This document shows positions 1 to 6,835 of a stretch of DNA of 64,000 nt, in pieces. The position numbers were made by a program, and so were the translations under genes. Source of the DNA: Frankia sp. QA3 (GTDB lineage Bacteria > Actinomycetota > Actinomycetes > Frankiales > Frankiaceae); contig NZ_CM001489.1 in NCBI RefSeq assembly GCF_000262465.1, positions 7,172,540 to 7,236,539 of the forward strand. The letters run 5' to 3'. Positions within the stretch are counted from its first letter, which is position 1. Every line of letters begins with the position of its first letter. The notes beneath the pieces are model-generated. The model was not told the DNA's origin. It searched no databases and was given only the letters and a program-made list of their open reading frames with translations.

Positions 1-252
1 CCGGCTGGTGCCGCGGGAGCTGGACCGTGCTCGCCCCGTCGGATCCGGGCGACGCCCGGGCAGGTGCGGCCCGCCGGCCTCGGGCAGCGGGGCGGCCTCG
101 GGGGCGGGTCTGGCCGGCCATCCCAGGACGACCAGCGCGATCCCGGCCAGCATGATCCCGGCGAGGGTCGGGGCGCCGAGGACGGGCAGCGAGACGGCCG
201 GGCGTCTCGTGGTCAGGGGTGACCCGCCGCGGTTGGCCGCCTTGCGGCGCAT
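1..252 (-). CDS. N-terminal part of a single-pass membrane protein, possibly a sortase
   Basis: The reading frame starts at an ATG at 252 and is still open at the window edge, so only 84 residues are visible. The N-terminus is basic, followed by one hydrophobic helix at about residues 22-45 and a Pro/Ala/Gly-rich linker, with GC-rich third positions throughout. Actinobacterial class E/F sortases begin this way, and the gene lies 16 bp downstream of a surface-protein-like gene with a C-terminal helix and Arg tail, a common substrate-sortase arrangement. The catalytic His-Cys-Arg region lies outside the window, so the sortase call is inference from context. Any secreted anchored protein would fit the visible part. 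Confidence 0.45.
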   Translation of the reverse strand, partial: MRRKAANRGGSPLTTRRPAVSLPVLGAPTLAGIMLAGIALVVLGWPARPAPEAAPLPEAGGPHLPGRRPDPTGRARSSSRGTSR

Positions 253-268
253 TCCACCGGCGGTCGGG

Positions 269-596
269 TCAACGCCGGCGTCTGGTCCGCCGGGCGCCGA
301 GCGCCCCGAGCGCGGCGAGCGCACCGCCGGCGGTGACCGTGCCGAGTACGACCAGCTCAAGACCGCTGCGGCCGGGCTCGTCGGGCTGCCCCCCCCGCCA
401 CGGCGCCGCCCGCCATGGGGCTGTCGAAGCCGGGGTGGTCGAAGCCGGGGTGATCGGGAAGAGCGTTGGGGAATCCGGGTAGCCCCGGCGGGGGTGGGAA
501 GATGACGAACGGCCTGACGGTCGGGATCGGCACGCTGGCGAAGGCGGGCGGCGCGACCACCTGCCCGCCCTGAGCGGCTGCGGACGCGTTCGCCAC
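269..596 (-). pseudogene. Frameshifted secreted surface protein with C-terminal membrane anchor
   Basis: The 5' frame, from a GTG at 596, encodes a Pro/Phe/Gly-rich extracellular-looking segment with two copies of an Asp-His-Pro-Gly-Phe motif. The 3' frame encodes a Gly/Arg stretch, a hydrophobic helix (LVVLGTVTAGGALAALGALG) and a terminal run of arginines, which is the layout of a sorting or anchor signal. The two frames meet at a run of eight G/C pairs at about 389-396; removing one base joins them. Residues upstream of the GTG (ending Ala-Ser-Ala-Ala-Ala) look like the end of a signal peptide, but an in-frame stop at about 629 cuts it off from any start. No clear LPxTG motif is visible. 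The gene may be truly broken, or the slip may be a sequencing error. Confidence 0.45.
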
Positions 597-789
597 GTTG
601 GTGACGACGGCTCGGCCGATGGCGGCCGATCATGATGCCGCGGCCTCTGTCGCGGGTCCGGTGCAACGGACCCCAGGCAGAGAAGGGGCGCCGGCACCGA
701 CGGCGCCACCCGCGAGGAAAGGTCGATCGTCCGCCGAGTCCAGCAACGGTCCCGTCATCACAGGATCCCGCACGGCCCCGTCGAGCAGG

Positions 790-935
790 TGCTCGAACGG
801 CCGCGGCGTCGGGTAACCCGCTTGCCTCGGCCAGTCCCCACGAGTTCTTCCTCGGCACGTCCGCCGGCAACACCCGCACGAAGTCGGCGAACACCCGCTT
901 CGGCTCAGGCCGGTGGAACAACCAGCTCAACCCCT
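790..935 (-). pseudogene. Fragment of an IS701-type transposase N-terminus
   Basis: The minus-strand translation contains PKRVFADFVRVLPADVPRKN followed by Ser-Trp-Gly-Leu-Ala-Glu-Ala. This resembles the start of IS701-family transposases, where a conserved Arg-Lys-Asn-x-Trp-x-x-(Ala/Glu)-Glu segment follows a helical N-terminus. After this stretch the similarity continues only in another frame (RPFEHLLDGAVRD at about 775-812) and then stops. No catalytic DDE residues remain. It is a decayed remnant; the family call is from memory of the motif and is moderate at best. Confidence 0.35.
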
Positions 936-1074
936 CCGCCGCTCCCCGACGGCTTTGCTGTAACTGCGGGTATGGATTCTCCCTCTTTTTGGCGAAGGTT
1001 GTACACCTCCGCGTGATTCCGGTGCAGAATGATGCTCTGAGTAAAAGATCTGTGGCGTCGCGGGCGTAGGACTG

Positions 1075-1176
1075 TTACCGGATGCACCTCCATGACGGGG
1101 GCGAGGGCGGCCTGCGGACCGATCAGGTTGAGCAGGGTGAGCCCGGGATACAGCAGCATCGCCACCCGCGGTGGGG
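1075..1176 (-). pseudogene. Fragment of a DJ-1/PfpI (isonitrile-hydratase-like) gene
   Basis: About 30 residues, beginning Arg-Val-Ala-Met-Leu-Leu-Tyr-Pro-Gly and containing a Leu-Ile-Gly-Pro segment, match the first beta strand and loop of DJ-1/PfpI-family proteins of the isonitrile hydratase and AraC-associated type. The match ends abruptly on both sides; the catalytic Cys and His are absent. It is separate from the intact DJ-1 protein at 21996-22748. The fragment supports the view that 600-1560 is an eroded insertion site. Confidence 0.35.
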
Positions 1177-1368
1177 TGGGCGCGCCGGCGGGGCCGGAGT
1201 GACAATGTTCGACGGATAATTGCCAGGCTGGAACCGGCGGTCGGGGCTCGGTGAGCCTTTCCCGGTAATGGTCCGCGACTTTGCGTGATGGTGGCGCGGG
1301 GTGGCTGGCAGGGCCTGGCGCGGTGGGGCAGTGCAAAAGGAAACGCGGAGCCCCGGTCTGAAGACTGA

Positions 1369-1560
1369 TCCTTCCAAACCGACGCCCAGAAGAAGGACAG
1401 CCGGGTCATCCACGCGCTGCGCGCCGTCGGTGAACGCGGAAACTCCCTGCTCAAGACCGCCTTCCGTGCCCTACGACACGTCAGCCTCGACCCCTGGAAG
1501 ACCGGGCAGATCGCCGCCGCCCTCGTGATCCTCCACACCGAACACCGCAGCCCCACCTGA
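1369..1560 (+). pseudogene. C-terminal fragment of a DDE transposase (IS5-like)
   Basis: After an in-frame stop at 1366-1368, about 63 codons encode a segment with Asp-Ser-Arg-Val-Ile-His-Ala-Leu-Arg, then ERGNSLLKTAFRALRHVSL and an Ala-rich helix ending in Leu-His-Thr-Glu-His. This is the helical C-terminus typical of IS5-family transposases found in actinomycetes, where the Glu of the DDE triad sits in the Glu-Arg-Gly-Asn motif. The N-terminal two thirds are missing. No inverted-repeat end was recognised downstream. Confidence 0.6.
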
Positions 1561-1623
1561 CCGCCACGCGACCACCACGCGAGTGTGAATCACAAAGCGC
1601 AACAGATGGTTACTGGGAAAGGC

Positions 1624-2040
1624 TCAGTGAGCCGCCCAGGGGCCGACGCCGCCGACGCGGTCGATCGAGTAGCGCAGGATGAAGCCGTCGCCCTTCGGGC
1701 CCGGGAATTCGGCGTCCGGGCTCGTGTAGACCTTCGTCAGGTTGTTCAGCAGGTCCCAGGCGCCGCCGGGGGTGACGGTGGCCGTCGCGCGCAGGACGGC
1801 GTACTCGGCCAGGAAGGCTCCCGGCACCCGCGGCGCGTCGAAGGAGAGCACCACGCGGGGGTCGCGCTCCACATTGCGCACCTTCACATTGCGGGCCATA
1901 TGACCGCTGACGACGTCGTCGCCGTCCAGGCCGATCCAGATGACGCTCACCTGGGGGCTGCCATCGGCGTTGATCGTCGTCAGGTGCGCCAGCGGACCAC
2001 TGGAAATCAGGTCACGGAGTTCAGGCGTCAGCAGCGTCAT
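1624..2040 (-). CDS. PPOX-class (pyridoxamine 5'-phosphate oxidase-like) flavin or F420-dependent protein
   Basis: The 138-residue protein has the split-barrel pattern of the PPOX family. An N-terminal Leu-x-Thr-x-x-x-Asp-Gly-x-Pro-x-x-x-x-Ile-Trp motif is followed by a His/Asn-Val-x-Arg-Asp-Pro-Arg-Val cofactor-binding segment at about 55-70. Small actinobacterial members bind F420 or FMN and reduce small substrates; the cofactor cannot be settled from sequence. The start at 2040 is preferred over the upstream ATG at 2055 because a GGAG element lies about 9 bases before it and the family usually begins with Leu-Thr-x-Glu. It is transcribed alone, divergent from nothing on its left but decayed DNA. 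Confidence 0.8.
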   Translation of the reverse strand: MTLLTPELRDLISSGPLAHLTTINADGSPQVSVIWIGLDGDDVVSGHMARNVKVRNVERDPRVVLSFDAPRVPGAFLAEYAVLRATATVTPGGAWDLLNNLTKVYTSPDAEFPGPKGDGFILRYSIDRVGGVGPWAAH

Positions 2041-2215
2041 CGTCCGATGCTCCAATCCACGCCGATGAGCCTAGCATTTACCGGGTAGTTCCTCGCTAAA
2101 TGACGGGACGAGGCGCGGCCGAATTCGAGAATCTGCTGGTCATGTGGGCTGTTCGGCGGCGGACACTTCGCCGCCCTGTAGCCTGCGGCACGCTGCTGCC
2201 GGCCGCCGTTCTCGC

Positions 2216-3061
2216 TCAGCCGGCCTCGGCGCCGGTGGCGACGGGACGGCCAGGCAGGTTGGACCACTGGGACCAGGAGCCGGGGTAGAGCGCCGCGGGG
2301 TGACCGGCGACGGCCAGCGCCGCGACCTCGTGGGCGGCGGTCACGCCCGAGCCGCAGTACACCCCGACGGGCTGGCCGCCGGTGACGCCGAGCGCCGCGA
2401 ACCGGCGGGCGAGCTCGGCGGGGGAGCGGAACGTCCCGTCGGCGCTCAGGTTGTCCCCGGTCGGGGCGCTGTGCGCGCCGGGGATGTGCCCGGCGACCGG
2501 GTCGATCGGCTCGACCTCGCCGCGGTAGCGCTCGCCGGCCCGGGCGTCCAGCACGATCCCGTCGCGGGCCAGCGCCGCGACCCCGTCGGCGTCGAGCGTC
2601 GGCAGCGCGCCGGGGACGAGGGTGATGTCCCCGGGCGGCGGCTGGACCGGCTCCGTCTGGAGCGTCCCGCCCGCGGCCGTCCAGGCGGCGAGCCCGCCGT
2701 CGAGGATCAGCACCGGCTCGACCGACGCCCAGCGCAGCAGCCACCAGGCCCGCGCCGCCGACATCGCGCCCGAGTCGTCGTAGACGACGACGGTGTCCCC
2801 CGCGGACAGCCCCCAGCCGCGGGCGGCCCGCTGCAGCGCGGCCACGTCCGGCAGCGGATGGCGTCCCCGCTGCGGCGTGGGCGGCGCGGCGAGCTCGGTT
2901 TCGAGGTCGACGAAGACGGCGCCGGGGATGTGCCCGGCCAGGTAGCCGTCCCGCCCGGGCGGACCACCCAGCTGCCAGCGGACGTCGAGCACCCGCGGGG
3001 GCCGCGCGGAGTCGAGGAGCCGGGCCAGGCCCGTGGCGGAGATCAGCACATCATCGCTCAT
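2216..3061 (-). CDS. Two-domain sulfurtransferase (thiosulfate/3-mercaptopyruvate type)
   Basis: The 281-residue protein has two tandem rhodanese domains at about 5-125 and 150-275. The C-terminal domain carries the active loop Cys-Gly-Ser-Gly-Val-Thr-Ala with the nucleophilic Cys near residue 236. Cys-Gly-Ser-Gly-Val-Thr is typical of 3-mercaptopyruvate sulfurtransferases, whereas thiosulfate enzymes usually have a more basic loop. The N-terminal domain has Asp in place of Cys in its loop, as expected for the inactive half. The role would be transfer of sulfane sulfur to thiophilic acceptors in the cytoplasm. The ATG at 3061 begins Met-Ser-Asp-Asp. The P1 peptidase at 3192 is divergent and shares the 130 bp upstream region. 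Confidence 0.88.
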   Translation of the reverse strand: MSDDVLISATGLARLLDSARPPRVLDVRWQLGGPPGRDGYLAGHIPGAVFVDLETELAAPPTPQRGRHPLPDVAALQRAARGWGLSAGDTVVVYDDSGAMSAARAWWLLRWASVEPVLILDGGLAAWTAAGGTLQTEPVQPPPGDITLVPGALPTLDADGVAALARDGIVLDARAGERYRGEVEPIDPVAGHIPGAHSAPTGDNLSADGTFRSPAELARRFAALGVTGGQPVGVYCGSGVTAAHEVAALAVAGHPAALYPGSWSQWSNLPGRPVATGAEAG

Positions 3062-3191
3062 GCCCCGGACGCTACCGTCCGGGGGCGCGGCACCCGCAGC
3101 ACCCGCAGCACCCGCGGGATCGACGGCCCGCCCCGTCACGGCCGCATTCCCGATTTGTCGCCCGGGACGGATCCGTGCAAGGCTCGGCGCG

Positions 3192-4064
3192 ATGGCGATC
3201 GGGGTTGACGGGGTGCGGGTCGGGCACTGGACCGACCCGGTGGGCGTCACCGGGTGCACGGTGGTGGAGCTGCCGGTGGGCACGGTCGCCTCGGCGGAGG
3301 TGCGCGGCGGGGCGCCGGCCTCGCGCGAGCTCGACGCCCTGGCGCCGCAGATGGCGCTCGCCAGCATCGATGCCGTGCTGCTGACCGGCGGTTCGGCGTT
3401 CGGCCTGGCCGCCGCGGACGGGGTGATGCGCTACTACGCCGAGCGCGGCCGGGGCGTGCCCACGAGCGGGGGCCCGGTGCCGGTCGTCCCGGCGCTGGCC
3501 CTGTTCGACCTCGCCGTCGGCGCGCCGACCGCCCGGCCCACCGCCGACGCCGGCTACCTCGCCGCGCGGGCGACCCGCGGCGAGCAGGTGTTGCGCGGCC
3601 GGGTCGGTGCCGGCACGGGGGCGTACGCGAGCCAGTGGCGCGGACCCGAGCACCGCCGCCCCGGGGGGCTCGGCCACGCGCAACGGTGCCGCGGCGAGGT
3701 CACCGTTGCCGCGTTGTGCGTGGTCAACGCGTTCGGGGACGTCGACCACGGCGGCGACCCCGTCCCCCTCGACGCCGCCGAGTCGCAGTGGCGACCGTTC
3801 GACCTCGCCGCCGAGCGGACCCACACCACGATCGGGGTCGTCGTCACCAACGCCCGACTGGACAAGACGAGCTGCCTGCTGGTCGCGCAGGGCGCCCACG
3901 ACGGGCTGGCGCGGGCCATCACACCCCCGCACACCCGCCTCGACGGCGACGCCTTCATCGCCGCGGCGACCGGCCGGGTCGAGGCCGACGTCGACCTCGT
4001 CCGCCTGCTCGCACTGGCCGCGGTCACCGCCGCCATCCGCTCCGTCGACGACCACACGCCCTGA
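3192..4064 (+). CDS. P1 (S58) family peptidase, DmpA/L-aminopeptidase-like
   Basis: The 290-residue protein begins with Gly-Val-Arg-Val-Gly-His-Trp-Thr-Asp, the usual opening of the P1 family, and has Thr-Gly-Gly-Ser-Ala-Phe-Gly-Leu (about 65-72) and Gly-Ala-Gly-Thr-Gly-Ala (about 139-144). These enzymes self-cleave to expose an N-terminal Ser or Thr nucleophile. Thr219 in the Val-Val-Val-Thr-Asn-Ala stretch is the best candidate, by comparison with the mycobacterial type. A short region at 145-168 is richer in Arg/His than usual. The next gene's start is about 30 bp downstream, suggesting cotranscription with the ArsR-type regulator. Confidence 0.85.
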   Translation: MAIGVDGVRVGHWTDPVGVTGCTVVELPVGTVASAEVRGGAPASRELDALAPQMALASIDAVLLTGGSAFGLAAADGVMRYYAERGRGVPTSGGPVPVVPALALFDLAVGAPTARPTADAGYLAARATRGEQVLRGRVGAGTGAYASQWRGPEHRRPGGLGHAQRCRGEVTVAALCVVNAFGDVDHGGDPVPLDAAESQWRPFDLAAERTHTTIGVVVTNARLDKTSCLLVAQGAHDGLARAITPPHTRLDGDAFIAAATGRVEADVDLVRLLALAAVTAAIRSVDDHTP

Positions 4065-4095
4065 CGCGGCTCCGCCGCCGACGGGGGACGAACTG

Positions 4096-4776
4096 GTGCA
4101 GGTGCTGGCGACGCTGGCGAACCCGCACCGGTTGCGGGTCCTCGCGGCGCTGGTGGGCGAGCGGAACTACGTGAGCCGGCTCGCCCGCGGCCTCGGCATC
4201 AGCCGGGCGCTGCTGCAGGTCCGTCTGCGCAAGCTCGAGGCGGCCGGGTTGGTCTCGGCCAGCCTGGAGGTGTCCGAGGACGGCAAAGCGATGAAGTTCT
4301 ACGAGGTCGCACCGTTCACCGTCCACCTGACGCCGCAGACCGTCGCGAAGGCGGCACGCACCTCAGGCCCCAGTGGCCCGGCGCCGCTGTCGGTGCAGGG
4401 TGCGGGTAGCCCTACTGGGCCGGGCGGTCCCGCCGGCTGCCCGGTCGCGCCGGGTGTCGACCCCGGCGGACGGTCAGCGCGCGGGTCGACGCTGCCGGCG
4501 GGTGTGCCGCGCGGGGGCCGCGACGGGCCGGCGTCGGCTCGGGGTGGCCGGTTCGGCCGGTTCGGCGTCCTGCGTGGTCGCCGCCGGCGCCGGGGTCGAC
4601 GGCGGAGCCTGGAAGACGACGCTGGCGACCTGTGCGACCGAGACCGGCTGCGGGCCGGCCTCCGCGGCGGGCCGGCCGAAGTCGGGCATCCGGAAGGGGC
4701 GGGTCGTCGGCGGCGGAAGCTCTCGCCTCGGCTGCGACCGGGCTGCCCGCGGCGCGGAGAAACGAGGGATCGATGA
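4096..4776 (+). CDS. ArsR-type winged helix-turn-helix regulator with long basic tail
   Basis: The first 90 residues form a winged HTH: Leu-Ala-Asn-Pro-His-Arg-Leu-Arg-Val-Leu near the N-terminus, a recognition helix around Leu-Gly-Ile-Ser-Arg-Ala-Leu-Leu-Gln, and a wing ending Phe-Tyr-Glu-Val. No metal-binding Cys cluster is present, so it is probably not an arsenic sensor. The GTG at 4096 is the only plausible start after the preceding gene stops at 4064. Beyond about residue 100 the translation turns into a low-complexity Gly/Arg/Pro tail with weaker codon bias, while the opposite strand in 4474-4725 has better third-position bias. The true C-terminus may therefore lie near 4400 or the reading frame may have slipped. 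Confidence 0.7.
   Translation: MQVLATLANPHRLRVLAALVGERNYVSRLARGLGISRALLQVRLRKLEAAGLVSASLEVSEDGKAMKFYEVAPFTVHLTPQTVAKAARTSGPSGPAPLSVQGAGSPTGPGGPAGCPVAPGVDPGGRSARGSTLPAGVPRGGRDGPASARGGRFGRFGVLRGRRRRRGRRRSLEDDAGDLCDRDRLRAGLRGGPAEVGHPEGAGRRRRKLSPRLRPGCPRRGETRDR
4474..4725 (-). CDS. Unrecognised Pro/Ala-rich C-terminal segment, possibly a gene remnant
   Basis: This minus-strand stretch, within an open frame that could start at 4878, has almost pure G/C third positions from about 4725 down to its stop at 4474. It encodes a Pro/Ala/Thr-rich segment that ends in several basic residues. The first part (4726-4878) lacks that bias and looks non-coding. It overlaps the tail of the ArsR-type gene on the other strand, and the two cannot both be conserved. 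No family was recognised. It may be the surviving 3' end of a larger gene. Confidence 0.22.
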   Translation of the reverse strand, partial: RELPPPTTRPFRMPDFGRPAAEAGPQPVSVAQVASVVFQAPPSTPAPAATTQDAEPAEPATPSRRRPVAAPARHTRRQRRPAR

Positions 4777-4919
4777 GGCGGCGATGAGGGTTGTCTCGCT
4801 TTCGGGAATGGATCGTCGCAAAGACGATCGGGCAGGCGACCGCAGTGGCGGCCGCGCCACGCCGGAGCTGCTGTCCACGGCGCGATGCCCGTGGATTGAT
4901 GCGGACCGTAACCGGGTCG

Positions 4920-5141
4920 TCAGAGACGGTACATCCGGCTGAACGGGCTCGGTATGCGCTCCTGCCGGGAACCGAAATCAACATCCACGGAGGTTTCTCC
5001 GGTGACCCCGATGACCCGGCCGAGTCCATACACGTCGTGAGTGACCCGGTCTCCGACCGCAAACCGCTCTTGTGCCGGGAGCGCCGGAACCTTGAAGGGG
5101 CTGTTGGGAAGGCGACGTCGGGGTACCGCTGACTCGGTCAT
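4920..5141 (-). CDS. Small conserved actinobacterial protein with CarD/KOW-like beta fold
   Basis: The 73-residue protein has a flexible basic N-terminus (Arg-Arg-Arg-Leu-Pro-Asn-Ser-Pro-Phe) and a C-terminal module GDRVTHDVYGLGRVIGV...VDVDFGSRQERI ending in Phe-Ser-Arg-Met-Tyr-Arg-Leu. The Gly-Asp-x-Val-x-His-x-x-x-Gly-x-Gly-x-Val pattern is that of CarD/TRCF interaction domains and related KOW-like barrels. Proteins of this size are widespread in Streptomyces and Frankia, usually annotated as hypothetical. The ATG at 5141 follows a GGAGG that is unusually close (2 bases). A role in RNA polymerase or nucleic-acid binding is inference from the fold. Confidence 0.68.
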   Translation of the reverse strand: MTESAVPRRRLPNSPFKVPALPAQERFAVGDRVTHDVYGLGRVIGVTGETSVDVDFGSRQERIPSPFSRMYRL

Positions 5142-5351
5142 CACCTCCAGTATGCACCTCCGCCCGGGGATGGCCAGTCGTCTGCCACGCCGGGGGCGAC
5201 ACGGACCCACGCGCACCGATCCCGGGAGACGGGTGGTCTGCGCCGTGGAGATCCCCGCAGTGGCCCCGGGCCGGTGCCGATGCCCCGTCATCCCGGCGTC
5301 CCGTACCGGGGTCCCGCGCCGAGCGGGGGCCGGAAAGTGCCTACCCGTGGC

Positions 5352-5367
5352 TAGTCTGGGTGCTGTG
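5352..5367 (+). promoter_or_regulatory. Candidate -10 element for a leaderless GTG start
   Basis: TAGTCT at 5352-5357 matches the actinobacterial TAnnnT -10 pattern and ends 7 bases before the GTG at 5365. That spacing would place transcription initiation at or next to the start codon. No ribosome-binding site precedes the GTG. No convincing -35 was seen. Confidence 0.35.
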
Positions 5368-6726
5368 GAACGCGGGCCGGTGGGGGAACGGGCCCACCCT
5401 CTGCAGGGCTACGGCACACGGGTGGCCGACCCCATCCGCCTGGCCGCCGTCCATGCCTGCGGGCTGCTCGACACCGACCCGGAGGAGCCGTTCGACCGGC
5501 TCACCCGACTGGCCTCGATGATGCTGGACGCGCCGCTGGCGTTCCTCACCGTGGTCGACGACCGCCGCGCCTTCGTCAAGTCCCAGGCCGGCGTCGAGTC
5601 CCAGGCCGGCGTCGAGTCCCAGGCTGGCGTCGAGTCCCAGGCTGGCGTCGAGTCCCAGGCCGGCCTGGACCCGGTGGCCCGGACCGACCGGCGCCGCCCG
5701 CTCGCCGAGACGTTCTGCCCGCTGGTCATCGACGCCGCCGGGCCGCTCGTCGTGTCCGACACGGCGTCGGACACCCGTACCCGCGGCAACCCGATGAGCG
5801 CCACGCTCGGCGTGGCGGCGTGGGCCGGCTATCCGATCTTCAGTCCGGACCGTCAGATCGTCGGGGTTTTCAGCGTCGCGGACACCCACCCACGCCCCTG
5901 GACCGCACGCGACCTCACCGTTCTGGAGACGCTGTCCGAGGCGGCGTCCGGTGAGATCGCGTTGCGGGCGACGCTCGCGCGCGCCACCGAGCTGGCCCGC
6001 ACCCTGCAGGCAAGCCTGCTACCGCCCCGGCTGCCCGAGGTGCCCGGCCTGGACCTGTCGGCCCGGTACCGGCCGGCCGGTACCGGGTCCCAGGTGCTCG
6101 GCGACTTCTTCGACGTCTTCCATACCGGGCCCGCCGGTCTGGGCGTCGTGCTCGGCGATGTCGCGGGCAAGGGCGTCGAGGCGGCGCGGGTGACCGCCCT
6201 GGCCCACTACACGATCCGGGCGGCGGCCAGCCGCAGCACCAGTCCCGCCGCCATCCTGGGCCAGCTGAACACGGCGCTGCTGACACAGCGCCCGGACAGC
6301 GAACGGTTCCTCACCGCCGCCTACCTGGACGTCCGCAAGGAGCGCTCGGGCCGTCGGGTCACCCTCTGCTCGGCCGGCCACACCCCCGTCCTGCTCCGCC
6401 GCGCCCAGGGCGACGTGCGACCGGTCGGCGTCCACGGCCTCGTGCTCGGGGTCTTCGACGACGCCGATCTGGTGGACACCCCGATCCGGCTGCGCCGCGG
6501 CGACATGCTCCTGCTTTACACCGATGGTGTCACCGAGGCCCGCCGCGGCCGCGAACAGTACGGAGACGAACGCCTCCGCTCCCTGGTCGGCGCCCTGGGC
6601 CCGGTCAGCGCCGACCGGCTCACGGCGGCCGTCGAGGCGGAGGTCCTCGACTTCGCCGAGGGCTCACCGCACGACGACATCGCCATTCTCGCGCTCGGTC
6701 TGCCGAGCGGGCCCGGCCACCGGTGA
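5365..6726 (+). CDS. GAF-domain PP2C (SpoIIE/RsbU-type) serine phosphatase
   Basis: A GAF domain occupies about residues 15-195, followed by a helical linker and a SpoIIE-type PP2C domain (about 215-450). Metal-binding motifs are present: Leu-Gly-Asp-Phe-Phe-Asp, Gly-Asp-Val-Ala-Gly-Lys-Gly, Leu-Tyr-Thr-Asp-Gly-Val-Thr-Glu and a final His-Asp-Asp-Ile-Ala. Such proteins dephosphorylate anti-anti-sigma factors in stress-sigma pathways; the partner is not in this window. The GAF domain contains an expanded tandem repeat at the conserved Lys-Ser-x-x-Gly loop (5581-5667). The start could also be the GTG at 5347 or 5380; 5365 is chosen for the leaderless -10 spacing. Confidence 0.85.
   Translation: MERGPVGERAHPLQGYGTRVADPIRLAAVHACGLLDTDPEEPFDRLTRLASMMLDAPLAFLTVVDDRRAFVKSQAGVESQAGVESQAGVESQAGVESQAGLDPVARTDRRRPLAETFCPLVIDAAGPLVVSDTASDTRTRGNPMSATLGVAAWAGYPIFSPDRQIVGVFSVADTHPRPWTARDLTVLETLSEAASGEIALRATLARATELARTLQASLLPPRLPEVPGLDLSARYRPAGTGSQVLGDFFDVFHTGPAGLGVVLGDVAGKGVEAARVTALAHYTIRAAASRSTSPAAILGQLNTALLTQRPDSERFLTAAYLDVRKERSGRRVTLCSAGHTPVLLRRAQGDVRPVGVHGLVLGVFDDADLVDTPIRLRRGDMLLLYTDGVTEARRGREQYGDERLRSLVGALGPVSADRLTAAVEAEVLDFAEGSPHDDIAILALGLPSGPGHR
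5581..5667 (+). repeat. In-frame 18-bp tandem repeat inside the GAF domain
   Basis: Four full copies and most of a fifth of an 18-bp unit (TCCCAGGCCGGCGTCGAG) encode Ser-Gln-Ala-Gly-Val-Glu repeats. Copies 1 and 2 have GCC where copies 3 and 4 have GCT, so the array grew by duplicating pairs or has partly homogenised. The unit is derived from the Lys-Ser-Gln-Ala-Gly-Leu motif that GAF domains normally have once. Confidence 0.95.
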
Positions 6727-6759
6727 CCGGGCCGGCAATCTCGCGGGCCAGCGCGGCCG

Positions 6760-6835
6760 GTGCGGAGGCGGCCGGTGCGGTGGCGGCCGGTGCGGTGGCG
6801 GCCGGTGCGGACACGGCCGGCGCGGACGCGGTCAG
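6760..6835 (+). repeat. 15-bp GC-rich tandem repeat between convergent genes
   Basis: Copies of a CGGCCGGTGCGGTGG-like unit fill the short gap between the phosphatase stop (6726) and the antiporter stop (6832), the later copies diverged. It is non-coding or at the extreme 3' end of the antiporter. No terminator hairpin with a T tract is visible here. Confidence 0.7.

Noticed and set aside
5581-5667. Possible CRISPR-like repeat array
   Set aside because: Units are contiguous without spacers and in frame in a GAF domain.
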